Positions 47,369-61,495 of a stretch of DNA of 64,000 nucleotides are shown here, piece after piece (the stretch's first letter is position 1; each line of letters starts with the position of its first letter). Location of the stretch: NCBI GenBank assembly GCA_944989445.1, contig CALYLW010000019.1:1178001-1242000 (forward strand), given 5' to 3'. Source of the DNA: Ampullaceana balthica (Eukaryota; Mollusca; Gastropoda; Lymnaeidae). The translations under genes were made by a program, and so were the position numbers. Under the pieces are notes generated by a model that had not been told where the DNA came from, made no database searches, and saw only the letters and a program-made list of their open reading frames with translations.

Positions 47369-47556
47369 CGGTGCTTCTCAAAGTGGTGGTCCGCGGACCG
47401 GTGCCGGTCCATGGGCCATCCGATGCCGGTCCGCAGAAGATACCAAGAAATGCTGTTTCGCTACCACCTCAGTACAGGCAAAATAGTTCACCGGTCCCTG
47501 GTGCATTGGAAAACATTCCTGTCGGTCCGCAATACTAAAAAGTTTGAGAGGCACTG
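47369..47556 (+). mobile_element. hAT-type MITE (CAGTGCTTCTCAAA family), intact
   Basis: 188 bp from CGGTGCTTCTCAAAGTGG to AAAGTTTGAGAGGCACTG. CCTTAAAT flanks both sides exactly (47361-47368 and 47557-47564). Interior GGTCCGCGGACCGGTGCC palindrome shared with 29172. Confidence 0.92.
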
Positions 47557-47700
47557 CCTTAAATCACATTAGACACTCGCCCATGGCGTATGTACTTCTA
47601 AGGCCGCCGTTGACTTACAGTTCGTAAGGTAAAAACATAACCAGAAGCTAATGAACGCTGTTGTAAACGTATGCGTCCTATATTAGCTCATGCCCTAGAC
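47557..47700. other. Spacer between two hAT insertions
   Basis: Ends with CCCTAGAC (47693-47700), the left target duplication of the next element. Confidence 0.6.
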
Positions 47701-50212
47701 CAGGGGTTCCTAACCAGTGGTGCATGCACCCCCAAGGGGTGCATGAGCAGGTTCCAGGGGGTGCATGAACCATTCAGAGAAAGAAAAAAAGAAAAAGAGG
47801 AAGGAAAGAAAAAGAAAAAAAAGAAAGAAAAACTGATAATCTGAAAATGTAAACCATAAGCAAGTCATGCCGCGTCAAAGGGCGCCCATATACAACTTTT
47901 TTTTTACTCGTTCGCACATCGTTCTGCGCATGTCGAAAATTGACAGAAAACACTTTCACAAAATGAACGGTTCGCGCTACGTGTTCCTCGGAATTTCGTG
48001 TTTTACGTCACAGTTTTCTAATAATATTTTAATTTTGTCATCAAATGCGTCAGATATATCTCTTCTGGTGACCCTCTAACTGTTTTGAGCGGATGTAAAC
48101 GTTGGGATTTTTTATCCTTCACTTTTATTGCTCTGTACGCTGCAAAGGTCTTAAAAACGTTAATTGTAAGCCATTATTCGTCATTGAAACCTAAAATCTT
48201 GAGTTGAGCATCCAATTCCGGTCATTAAAAACATTAACTTCCTCAGTTAAAAATTTGCCTGTGACTGGTACGACTTTCCGATTGTCATCACCCCCTCAAA
48301 ATCGTTAATAAATAATAAAAAGAGAGAGAGAGAGAGATGGAACACAAAAGCCTCAGTGCTTTCACTGTGGAAAAATCCTGTGCAATGACAACATGAAGCC
48401 TGATAGACTACGAGAGCACTGGAGAAAGTCCATCCATCCAATTCCTAGGACAGTGTTGGGGTCTTCAAGCAGAAAGAGCTCGCTTCTTGACCTCAGGTAC
48501 CTTGCCCAAGCTTGAATTTTCTTTGTCACAGAAATCTGCACTTGGTGCATCATTCAAGGTTGCATATCTTTATTGCAAAGAACAAGAAGCCCCACGACAT
48601 TGGAGACCTTCGGTGAAGCCTTGTGCTCTGGAGATGGTGGAACTGATGTGTGGTCACCAGCAGAGGAAGCAGGTTGAGAAAGTTCCTTTGTCCAATGACA
48701 CTATTCATTCCAGGATTAGTGACATGGCTGCAGACATTCTGGATCAAGTCTTGTGCGAGATGAGAAGCAGTCCTTTTCCATTTAGCATGCAGCTGGATGA
48801 ATCCACTGATGTAGCATGCAGTCAGATTCTTGTATTTCTGAGATATGTTTCTCAGTGGATTGCTGAAGGAGGAATTTCTCTTTTGTAAGCCACTCCTAGC
48901 TACTACCAAAGCTGCTGATGTGCTGCAGCTAGTCAGGGCATTCTTCATTGAAAACCAGTTTGACTGGACTTCAAGAATTTCTTCAATTTGCACAGATGGT
49001 GCTCCCTCCATGCTCGGTAATAAGTCAGGATTTTCAGCACTGGTAAAGAAAGAAGTTCCAGATATTGTCACTACACACTGTATTCTTCATCGTCAGGCAC
49101 CTGGCATGCAAAACTCTACCCCAACCTTGAAGTCAGTTCTTTCTACTGCAGTCCAAGTTGTAAATTTTATCCGCTCACATGCCTTGAACCACTGCCTCTT
49201 CAAGTTGTTCTGTCAGGAGGTGAGCTCTGAGAATGAAGTTCTGCTCTACCACACTGAGGTGCAGCTGGTTGTCCAGGGGACGGATACTTTCTCGGTTAGT
49301 AGAACTGATAGTGGAGCTTGCCATTTTCTTGCAAGAAAAAGAGAGTGACCTTGCTGACAAGTTTGACTGTCCAAATTTCATTCATTACTTGGCATACCTG
49401 GCTGACATCTTCTCCATCTTGAATGAGTTGAACACATCTCTCCAAGGACCTGATGTGACTGTAATGGATGCTACTGAGAGATTGCAAGCCTTTCTTAACA
49501 AAGTGCCACTATTCCAACGACGACTAGAAAAGTCCAACTTGGCCAACTTTCAACTCTTGGATGAAGTTGTAATATCTGGTGCAGAAGGAAGCACTGAGGG
49601 ATCACTGCCTGACAAACATCAAAGGGGAAATTTCAGAGCATCTTTCAACATTGCAAAGGTCCTTTGATGGGCATTTCTGTCAGGACTTTGCTAGGAAAGA
49701 TCTTTGGACTCGCAATCCTTTTCTCTGTGACTTGGACAACATTGATGACAGTGACTTTGCTAAAGATGACCTGATTGATTTGAGAACCAGAGAAGTACCG
49801 AGGAGTGCCTTCAGTTGCAATACCTTGATTGAATTTTGCTGCACCCAGCTAGATTCCTACCTACAACTAGCCAAGAGGTCAGTACTGACTCTCCTTCCAT
49901 TTGCCACAACCTATCTCTGTGAAGCAGGATTCTCTACACATTTGACGATTAAAACCAAGGAAAGGAATAAGTTGAATGCAGAGGATGACATGAGAGTTGC
50001 TTTGTCCAAAACAGTCCCCAAATTTAAATCGCTGATTGATCATAAGAAGTAGCAGATCTCTCACTAAATTCCCTGTTCCCTATTGGTCAAATGTTGTGTT
50101 CCTAAAATAAACATAGTTTATTATGCATTTTCTGCAAGTTTCACGAAGGGGTGCATGAACTTTTTGGGGCATCTAAAGGGGTGCATGGACCCCAAAAGGT
50201 TAGGAACCACTG
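47701..50212 (+). mobile_element. Full-length hAT transposon (2512 bp) with dead transposase
   Basis: Left end CAGGGGTTCCTAACCAGTGG and right end AAAAGGTTAGGAACCACTG are inverted repeats, each next to GGGGTGCATG-type subterminal repeats. CCCTAGAC is duplicated exactly at 47693-47700 and 50213-50220. The 8-bp duplication, CAG-type ends and BED-finger/hAT transposase together are diagnostic of the hAT superfamily. Confidence 0.95.
48340..50052 (+). pseudogene. hAT transposase (ZBED-type) pseudogene
   Basis: Reads in order on the + strand: a BED zinc finger (QCFHCGKILCNDNMKPDRLR then EHW...H: Cys-Cys-His-His pattern), an N-terminal region with SKSALGASFKVAYL-like sequence, the first catalytic-core block FSMQLDESTDVACSQILVFL, the second block CTDGAPSMLGNKSGFSALV, and a C-terminal dimerisation-like end, LPFATTYLCEAGFSTHLTIK then NRLNAEDDMR-like residues up to a stop at 50050-50052. 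These blocks lie in four different phases (changes near 48885, 49300 and 49640), with further upstream breaks, so no active enzyme is encoded. It resembles the ZBED5/SCAND3-like branch of animal hAT proteins. Confidence 0.9.
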
Positions 50213-50267
50213 CCCTAGACGGTATTCTGGATAATGCTAATAAGTTGACCTTGGAATGGACACAGGA

Positions 50268-50722
50268 TACATTTGTGCTGCTGAATGTCCTGATAAGGAC
50301 CCGTTATTTTTTCTGCTGAATGTCCTGATAAGGACCCGTTATTTGTGCTGCTGAATGTCCTGATAAGGACCCGTTATTTGTGCTGCTGAATGTCCTGATA
50401 AGGACCCGTTTTTTGTGCTGCTGAATGTCCTGATAAGGACCCGTTATTTGTGCTGCTGAATGTCCTGATAAGGACCCGTTATTTGTGCTGCTGAATGTCC
50501 TGATAAGGACCCGTTATTTGTGCTGCTGAATGTCCTGATAAGGACCCGTTATTTGTGCTGCTGAATGTCCTGATAAGGACCCGTTATTTGTGCTGCTGAA
50601 TGTCCTGATAAGGACCCATTATTTGTGCTGCTGAATGTCCTGATAAGGACCCGTTATTTGTGCTGCTGAATGTCCTGATAAGGACCCGTTATTTGTGCTG
50701 CTGAATGTGCTGATAAGGACCC
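50268..50722. repeat. 36-bp minisatellite, about 13 copies
   Basis: Unit TTTGTGCTGCTGAATGTCCT then GATAAGGACCCGTTAT, nearly uniform. GTCCTGATAAGGAC forms a small palindrome in every unit. Starts 55 bp beyond the hAT target duplication. Confidence 0.95.
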
Positions 50723-50750
50723 GTTTTCATTTATTCTCGTCACCATTCAT

Positions 50751-51104
50751 TCATGTGTTGAGATATGGTAAGTCACTACTCAAGCATGTGTTGAGATATG
50801 GTAAGTCACTACTCAAGCATGTGTTGAGATGTGGTAAGTCACTACTCAAGCATGTGTTGAGATATGGTAAGTCACTACTCAAGCATGTGTTGAGATATGG
50901 TAAGTCACTACTCAAGCATGTGTTGAGATATGGTAAGTCACTACTCAAGCATGTGTTGAGATATGGTAAGTCACTACTCAAGCATGTGTTGAGATATGGT
51001 AAGTCACTACTCAAGCATGTGTTGAGATATGGTAAGTCACTACTCAAGCATGTGTTGAGATGTGGTAAGTCACTACTCAAGCATGTGTTGAGATGTAGTC
51101 AGTG
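50751..51104. repeat. 33-bp minisatellite, 11 copies
   Basis: Unit CATGTGTTGAGATATGGTAA then GTCACTACTCAAG. Each unit contains TGGTAAGTCA, a strong splice-donor-like motif. The 33-bp period keeps frames open on both strands without gene-like character. Confidence 0.95.
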
Positions 51105-51489
51105 GATCCATGGACTTCCCCAGGTAATTGCGAGCTTTCAGTGTCCGCATATTGGTGACGGGCGAAGACAGCTGACTTAGCAGCTCATGACTTTGAAGTT
51201 TGAAGTAACTCAAGTCAAGTTTATTTTCCAAGTCTTCAAATTACTTACGATTAAAGTGGTAAAATATGTGTTTGTTTGTTTGTTTTTTTCCCTTCTCAGC
51301 GGCCTTATGGTGAGAGCGAAATTTCCACTATTCAGGTCGACTTAAGTGCACTTTACTTAGGGTTTAATGAACTTGTTCCTTGTCAGATAAATGGTGGAGA
51401 AAGTACCTAAAGCATTTTGTATATTATAATATATTTAAGGCAGATACCATCTCCTTGGCACATGTGTAATAAAAGTACCGCATGAACTT
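51105..51489. other. No recognised feature
   Basis: Spacer between arrays; nothing recognised. Confidence 0.4.
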
Positions 51490-51840
51490 ATTCACACACA
51501 GACAATGAGAGACACACACACTGAGAGACACACACAGACACACGCACTGAGAGACACACACATTGATACACATACAAACTGTGACACACACACACACTGA
51601 GAGACATACCCACACTGAGACACACACACATATATGCTGAGGGACACACAGAGACTCACAGACACTGAGAGACACACACACACACTGAGACACATATACA
51701 CTGAGACACACACACACTGAGACACACACACACACACTGAGACACACACACTGAGAGACACACACACTGAGAGACACACACACACTGAGAGACACATACT
51801 GAGAGACACACAGACAAACACAGACTGAGAGGCATACACA
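51490..51840. repeat. CACA/GAGA-rich degenerate satellite
   Basis: Irregular ACACACACTGAGAGAC-type repeats with variable spacing. The Cys/Val/Ser-rich frames on the minus strand are artefacts. Confidence 0.9.
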
Positions 51841-52082
51841 CTTTGTTTCATTTGTTTAGAACATTTTCTTTTGATGTTATAAATTTCGCCAAGACTGCTA
51901 GCAAACTTAATTCCACTTAACCTCACCCCTCCCCTCACCACTTTTTTTCCATCAAATGTCTAGCTGCGCCGCTGATGTAAGTGTAAGAGAACACCCCATA
52001 CCCATTTTGTATAAAATAATGTGTATATTCTCCACATTCTGACCTGACAGAATTATTTAATAGTCGACACAGAACAACAGCA
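51841..52082. other. No recognised feature
   Basis: Unique spacer. Confidence 0.4.
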
Positions 52083-53043
52083 AGAAATCAGATAGATCGA
52101 CATAGCAAGACAGAGATAGATCAACACAGCAAGTAGCAAGACAGAGACAGATCAACACAGCAAGGAAGAGATAGATCAACACAGCAAGAAACAGATAGAC
52201 CAACACAGCAAGGAAGAGATAGATCAACACAGCAAGAAAGAGATAGACCAACACAGCAAGAAAGAGATAGATCAACACAGCAAGAAAGAGATAGACCAAC
52301 ACAGCAAGACAGAGATAGATCAACACAGCAAGACAGAGATAGACCAACACAGCAAGACAGAGATAGACCAACACAGCAAGACAGAGATAGACCAACACAG
52401 CAAGACAGAGATAGACCAACACAGCAAGACAGAGATAGACCAACACAGCAAGACAGAGATAGACCAACACAGCAAGACAGAGATAGACCAACACAGCAAG
52501 ACAGAGATAGACCAACACAGCAAGACAGAGATAGACCAACACAGCAAGACAGAGATAGACCAACACAGCAAGACAGAGATAGACCAACACAGCAAGACAG
52601 AGATAGACCAACACAGCAAGACAGAGATAGACCAACACAGCAAGACAGAGATAGACCAACACAGCAAGACAGAGATAGACCAACACAGCAAGACAGAGAT
52701 AGACCAACACAGCAAGACAGAGATAGACCAACACAGCAAGACAGAGATAGACCAACACAGCAAGACAGAGATAGACCAACACAGCAAGACAGAGATAGAC
52801 CAACACAGCAAGACAGAGATAGACCAACACAGCAAGACAGAGATAGACCAACACAGCAAGACAGAGATAGACCAACACAGCAAGACAGAGATAGACCAAC
52901 ACAGCAAGACAGAGATAGACCAACACAGCAAGACAGAGATAGACCAACACAGCAAGACAGAGATAGACCAACACAGCAAGACAGAGATAGACCAACACAG
53001 CAAGACAGAGATAGACCAACACAGCAAGACAGAGATAGACAAA
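52083..53043. repeat. 24-bp minisatellite, about 40 copies
   Basis: Unit ACAGAGATAGACCAACACAG plus CAAG. From about 52310 to the right edge the copies are essentially identical; toward the left they become variable (GAAGAGATAGATC, GAAACAGATAG). The 24-bp period gives a 329-residue Leu/Val-rich minus-strand frame, with a second overlapping one in another phase; neither is a plausible gene. Confidence 0.97.
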
Positions 53044-55939
<2,896 letters not shown>

Positions 55940-56180
55940 TTGTCTTATCTATACATACGCTCCTTCTATACAGGGGACTATCGTGTCCACAAACCGTGAA
56001 GGTCTGTTGGCAAGTGACTCAACGTTCACGGGCCACGGCTATGAGGGTTCCATGCAATTCCCTAACTAGTTCTAGGAACCCGTTCGAAACTGGCTGGACT
56101 CGGGGATACTCTTGGCCACGGGAACAAATCCCTGCATTCACGGACATTCGAACCCGTGACCATCGGTACGCCAGTTTTGG
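55940..56180 (-). mobile_element. tRNA-derived SINE, copy 4, diverged and truncated
   Basis: CTTATCTATACATACGCTCC at the left, a diverged body (GTCTGTTGGCAAGTGACTCA, GGGCCACGGCTATGAGGGTT) and a B-box complement in ACATTCGAACCCGTGACC. It is truncated within the tRNA head after GTACGCCAGT, so the A box is lost. Much more diverged than the other copies, hence older. Confidence 0.85.
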
Positions 56181-56381
56181 CCATCAAGTTTGAAGACATT
56201 CACTACATTCGTGGTTGCAACTCGCTGCCTTTAATTGGGAGTACAATATTAATTGATGAATGGGCCATTGGGAGTACAGTATTAATTGATGAATGGGCCT
56301 CCCTCAACTTCAGATTTTGACATGGAAAATACGACTGCCGCTCTAAATATTCTACATAGGGCTAAAATATGACATCCGCAA
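56181..56381. repeat. Two-copy 34-bp tandem duplication and spacer
   Basis: GGGAGTACARTATTAATTGA followed by TGAATGGGCC occurs at 56238 and 56271. Confidence 0.8.
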
Positions 56382-57255
56382 TACACATTCTACATAGGAC
56401 CAACCATATTACACCCGCATTTCATATGAAACATAGGACCAAATTTGACCAAACATATGACATTCGTGATACATATTATACATAGGACCAAACATATGAC
56501 ACCCGTATTACATATTATGCATAGGACCAAACATATGATACCCGTATTACATATTATACATAGGACCAAACATATGACACCCGTATTACATATTATACAT
56601 AGGACCAAACATTTGACACCCGTATTACATATTATGCATAGGACCAAACATATGACTCCCGTATTACATATTATACATAGGACCAAAAATATGACACCCG
56701 TATTACATATTATACATAGGACCAAACATTTGACACCCGTATTACATATTATACATAGGACCAAACATATGACACCCGTATTACATATTATGCATAGGAC
56801 CAAAAATATGACACCCGTATTACATATTATACATAGGACCAAACATATGACACCCGTATTACATATTATACATAGGACCAAACATATGACAATCGTGATA
56901 CATATTATACATAGGACCAAATATATGACAACCGTGATGCATATTATACATAGGACCAAACATATGACAATCGTGATACATATTATACATATGACCAAAT
57001 ATATGACAATCGTGATACATATTATGCATAGGACCAAACATATGACAATCGTGATACATATTATACATAGGTCCAAACATATGACAATGGTGATACATAT
57101 TATACATAGGACCAAACATATGACAATCGTGATACATATTATACATAGGACCAAATATATGACAATCGTGATACATATTATACATAGGACCAAACATATG
57201 ACAATCGTGAAACATATTATACATAGGACCAAACATATCACAATCCTCATACATA
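56382..57255. repeat. 39-bp minisatellite, about 22 copies
   Basis: Unit CATAGGACCAAACATATGAC then ACCCGTATTACATATTATA. Two blocks: ACCCGTATTAC units at 56490-56870, then AATCGTGATAC units from 56880 to 57255. The 39-bp period leaves long open frames on both strands (Ile/His/Thr-rich), judged spurious. Confidence 0.95.
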
Positions 57256-57568
57256 TTCTATGGAAAATGAAGCGCAAAGACTCAATCTTAAATCTTTCAT
57301 GTCATCAGTAGACAATGCTGTAACGGCTTTATTAGAAGACTTCAATGCCAAGACGTGTATTTCACTTATTACATACACAAGTACGAATACAACAACCTTT
57401 GGGTGGAACGATATTCTGTGGTCTGTGACTGGAGTCGGGGCTCTACAGCTCAACACATGCACAGGTAGGTGTCAGACCTGCTCTTTTGTTTAAAATATAC
57501 ACACGCCCAGGGCCCCGAGCCGTGATTCTCTCGAGTTCTCTCACACCATCCTCGTAAAGGTCAGGATA
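57256..57568. other. Unique sequence between two arrays
   Basis: A 77-codon + frame (57260-57493) contains no recognised motif. CACAG|GTAGGT at 57463 resembles a splice donor. Not called as a gene. Confidence 0.35.
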
Positions 57569-57670
57569 ATGGCGGCAGATCCATACATCCAACAGGAAGT
57601 GTGCGTCAGTCTGTCTGAAGTATACCGACTGGAATTATCTCCCCAGCTTGACCTCACCAACATGTGGCTG
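57569..57670 (+). CDS. Possible first coding exon of an unknown gene
   Basis: ATG at 57569 opens 34 codons, MAADPYIQQEVCVSLSEVYR then LELSPQLDLTNMWL, ending at a donor-like CTG|GTGAGA (57670/57671). The start context is ATAATGG. Without splicing the frame stops after nine more codons, inside the 38-bp array. No homology recognised and no following exon lies in the window (the rest is satellite and mobile DNA), so this is a weak prediction. It matters because the array repeats this very boundary. Confidence 0.25.
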
Positions 57671-60362
57671 GTGAGACTAAAAGCTGATATAACAACTTAG
57701 TGTGGCTGGTGAAACTAAAAACTTAGTGTTGATGGTGAGACTAAAAGCTGATATTACAACTTAGTGTGGCTGGTGAGACTAAAAGCTGATATTACAACTT
57801 AGTGTGGCTGGTGAGACTAAAAGCTAATATTAAAACTTAGTGTGGCTGGTGAGACTTAAAGCTGATATTACAACTTAGTGTGGTGAGACTAAAAGCTGAT
57901 ATTACAACTTAGTGTGTCTGGTGAGACTAAAAGCTGATATTACAACTTAGTGTGGCTGGTGAGACTAAAAGCTGATATTACAACTTAGTGTTGCTGGTGA
58001 GACTAAGAGCTGATATTACAACTTAGTGTTGCTGGTGAGACTAAAAGCTGATATTACAACTTAGTGTGTCTGGTGAGACTAAAAGCTGATATTACAACTT
58101 AGTGTGTCTGGTGAGAATAAAAGCTGATATTACAATTTAGTGTGTCTGGTGAGACTAAAAGCTGATATTACAACTTAGTGTTGCTGGTGAGACTAAAAGC
58201 TGATATTACAACTTATTGTGTCTGGTGAGACTAAAAGCTGATATTACAACTTAGTGTGGCTGGTGAGACTAAAAGCTGATATTACAATTTAGTGTGTCTG
58301 GTGAGACTAAAAGCCAATATTACAATTTAGTGTGTCTGGTGAGACTAAAAGCTGATATTACAACTTAGTGTGTCTGGTGAGACTAAAAGCTGATATTACA
58401 ACTTAGTGTGGCTGGTGAGACTAAGAGCTGATGTTATAACTTAGTGTGTCTGGTGAGACTAAAAGCTGATATTACAACTTAGTGTGTCTGGTGAGACTAA
58501 AAGCTGATATTACAACTTAGTGTGGCTGGTGAGACTAAAAGCTGATATTACAACTTAGTGTGGCTGGTGAGACTAAAAGCTGATATTACAACTTAGCGTG
58601 GCTGGTGAGACTAAAAGCTGATATTACAACTTAGTGTGGCTGGTGAGACTTAGAGCTGATGTTATAACTTAGTGTGGCTGGTGAGACTAAAAGCTGATAT
58701 TACAACTTAGTGTGGCTGGTGAGACTAAGAGCTGATGTTATAACTTAGTGTGGCTGGTGAGACTAAAAGCTGATATTACAACTTAGTGTGGCTGGTGAGA
58801 CTAAAAGCTGATATTACAACTTAGTGTGGCTGGTGAGACTAAAAGCTGATGTTATAACTTAGTGTGGCTGGTGAGACTAAAAGCTGATATTACAACTTAG
58901 TGTGGCTGGTGAGACTAAGAGCTGATGTTATAACTTAGTGTGGCTGGTGAGACTAAAAGCTGATATTACAACTTAGTGTGGCTGGTGAGACTAAAAGCTG
59001 ATATTACAACTTAGTGTGTCTGGTGAGACTAAAAGCTGATATTACAACTTAGTGTGTCTGGTGAGACTAAAAGCTGATATTACAACTTAGTGTGTCTGGT
59101 GAGACTAAAAGCTGAATACAACTTAGTGTAGCTGGTGAGACTAAAAGCTGATATTACAACTTAGTGTGGCTGGTGAGACTAAGAGCTGATGTTATAACTT
59201 AGTGTGGCTGGTGAGACTAAAAGCTGATATTACAACTTAGTGTGGCTGGTGAGACTAAGAGCTGATGTTATAACTTAGTGTGGCTGGTGAGACTAAAAGC
59301 TGATATTACAACTTAGTGTGGCTGGTGAGACTAAGAGCTGATGTTATAACTTAGTGTGGCTGGTGAGACTAAAAGCTGATATTACAACTTAGTGTGGCTG
59401 GTGAGACTAAGAGCTGATGTTATAACTTAGTGTGGCTGGTGAGACTAAAAGCTGATATTACAACTTAGTGTGGCTAGTGAGACTAAGAGCTGGTGTTATA
59501 ACTTAGTGTGGCTGGTGAGACTAAAAGCTGATATTACAACTTAGTGTAGCTGGTGAGACTAAAAGCTGATATTACAACTTAGTGTAGCTGGTGAGACTAA
59601 AAGCTGATATTACAACTTAGTGTGGCTGGTGAGACTAAGAGCTGATGTTATAACTTAGTGTAGCTGGTGAGACTAAAAGCTGATATTACAACTTAGTGTA
59701 GCTGGTGAGACTAAAAGCTGATATTACAACTTAGTGTGTCTGGTGAGACTAAAAGCTGATATTACAACTTAGTGTGTCTGGTGAGACTAAAAGCGGATAT
59801 TACAAGTTAGTGTGTCTGGTGAGACTAAAAGCTGATATTACAACTTAGTGTGGCTAGTGAGACTAAGAGCTGATGTTATAACTTAGTGTGGCTGGTGAGA
59901 CTAAAAGCTGATATTACAACTTAGTGTGGCTAGTGAGACTAAGAGCTGATGTTATAACTTAGTGTGGCTGGTGAGACTAAAAGCTGATATTACAACTTAG
60001 TGTAGCTGGTGAGACTAAAAGCTGATATTACAACTTAGTGTAGCTGGTGAGACTAAAAGCTGATATTACAACTTAGTGTAGCTGGTGAGACTAAAAGCTG
60101 ATATTACAACTTAGTGTAGCTGGTGAGACTAAAAGCTGATATTACAACTTAGTGTAGCTGGTGAGACTAAAAGTTGATATTACAACTTAGTGTAGCTGGT
60201 GAGACTAAAAGCTGATATTACAACTTAGTGTAGCTGGTGAGACTAAAAGCTGATATTACAATTTAGTGTGGCTGGTGAGACTAAAAGCTGATATTACAAC
60301 TTAGTGTAGCTGGTGAGACTAAAAGCTGATATTACAATTTAGTGTGGCTGGTGAGACTAAAA
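57663..60362. repeat. 38-bp minisatellite, about 71 copies (2.7 kb)
   Basis: Unit GCTGATATTACAACTTAGTG then TGGCTGGTGAGACTAAAA. Subtypes: TGTGTCTGG, TGTAGCTGG, TGTTGCTGG, and a GATGTTATAAC/CTAAGA form that alternates with the standard unit as a 76-bp dimer around 59160-59520. Runs of like subtypes show local block duplication. Confidence 0.97.
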
Positions 60363-60784
60363 GCCAAATCTAAAAGGATATATCTATCGTCTTTAGCATA
60401 CGAAAAGATTCCATACATAATATTCTAACATTGTCAGAGAGTTTTAAAAATCAATACGATTTTTTGAAGGAAGACCTAGCAAAATTCACATTTACCAAAA
60501 TTTGTTTTGTTTCGTGAAGCCATTGTAGAATTTTTAATTAATGTTTCTATAAATAAAATCAACGTCTTTGAGGGAAAGGACAATAAAAACAAAGGATCGA
60601 TCCCTGCTAATTGCAAAGTACTCAAATCTTCTTTTTTTTTAATGTAACAAGAAAAGTGATGAAATAATTCTCAGTGTTATACAATGAGATATACAGTGCT
60701 GTACAATGTATTATATAATTGTATTCCGTGTATGATAAAATGTTATGCCATGTGTTATAAGAGTTATACCATGTTATACAGTTA
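60363..60784. other. AT-rich spacer
   Basis: No gene recognised. Weak GTTATA/TGTTAT repetition at 60670-60785. Its last nine bases, ATACAGTTA, are the SINE target duplication. Confidence 0.45.
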
Positions 60785-61049
60785 CGCGGTGGTCGAGTGG
60801 CAGCGCACTGGACTGTCGTACCGATGGTCACGGGTTCGAATCCGTGTGAGGGCCAGGGTTAGTTCCCGGGGCCTAGGGCGTCCCTGAGTCACCCCGCTCC
60901 GAATGTTGTAGTTAGGCGGCTGGGTAATGCGTGGAACCCACAAAGCCGTGGCCTGTGAATGCTGCATCACTTGCCAACAGATCATCTGTCATGGTCTGTT
61001 GACGCAACTATCTTCTGCATAGAAGGAGCGTCTGTATAGATAAGATAAG
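60785..61049 (+). mobile_element. tRNA-derived SINE, copy 5, intact
   Basis: Best-preserved copy. tRNA-like head CGCGGTGGTCGAGTGGCAGC with an A box (TGGTCGAGTGG, 60790-60800) and a perfect B box (GGTTCGAATCC, 60833-60843). Body to 60995, then the LINE-A-like 3' segment CTTCTGCATAGAAGGAGCGT and a GATAAGATAAGA tail. ATACAGTTA is repeated exactly at 60776-60784 and 61050-61058. The A-box form and spacing suggest descent from a class II (Leu/Ser-type) tRNA. Confidence 0.95.
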
Positions 61050-61495
61050 ATACAGTTAATACTGCAATATAATACAGAGAATACTATATTTTACTGTTAG
61101 CACCTTGGTCTACAATTAGCACCATGTCGTATAGTTAGCACCAAGAGAAAGTAGAGTTTTGTAAATAGAAACCACGGAGGAGACAGAATGAGAGAGAGAG
61201 AGAATAGAGAGAGAGAGAGAGAGGCAGAGAGCAAGAGGGAGAAAGAGAGAGAGAAGGGGGCGAGAGAGAAAGAGAGAGAAAACGTATATGTAAAAAAATG
61301 GAAAGGTAAATGAGTATATAGAGACAGTAAGAGAAAGATGAGTTAGAAAGAAGAGAGGTAAGTAGGGAGCAAGGAAAGAGCGGGGGTGGGGGGTAAGAGA
61401 ACAAGATTAGATTATATATGGAAAGAGAGAGGTGGGAAAGATAACATACATGATGTCATAAGGTGGAAAATAAGACGTAGGGGAGGGAAATGAAA
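61050..61495. repeat. GA-rich low-complexity stretch
   Basis: 61185-61285 is almost pure GAGA/GAAAGAGAG. The surrounding sequence is purine-rich, with no gene. Confidence 0.8.

Noticed and set aside
56390..57311. Ile/His/Thr-rich repetitive proteins on both strands
   Set aside because: 39-bp satellite; the frames end when the array ends.
60785..60850. Functional tRNA gene
   Set aside because: A and B boxes are present, but the sequence does not close into a cloverleaf with an acceptor stem, and it continues into a SINE body with target duplications.
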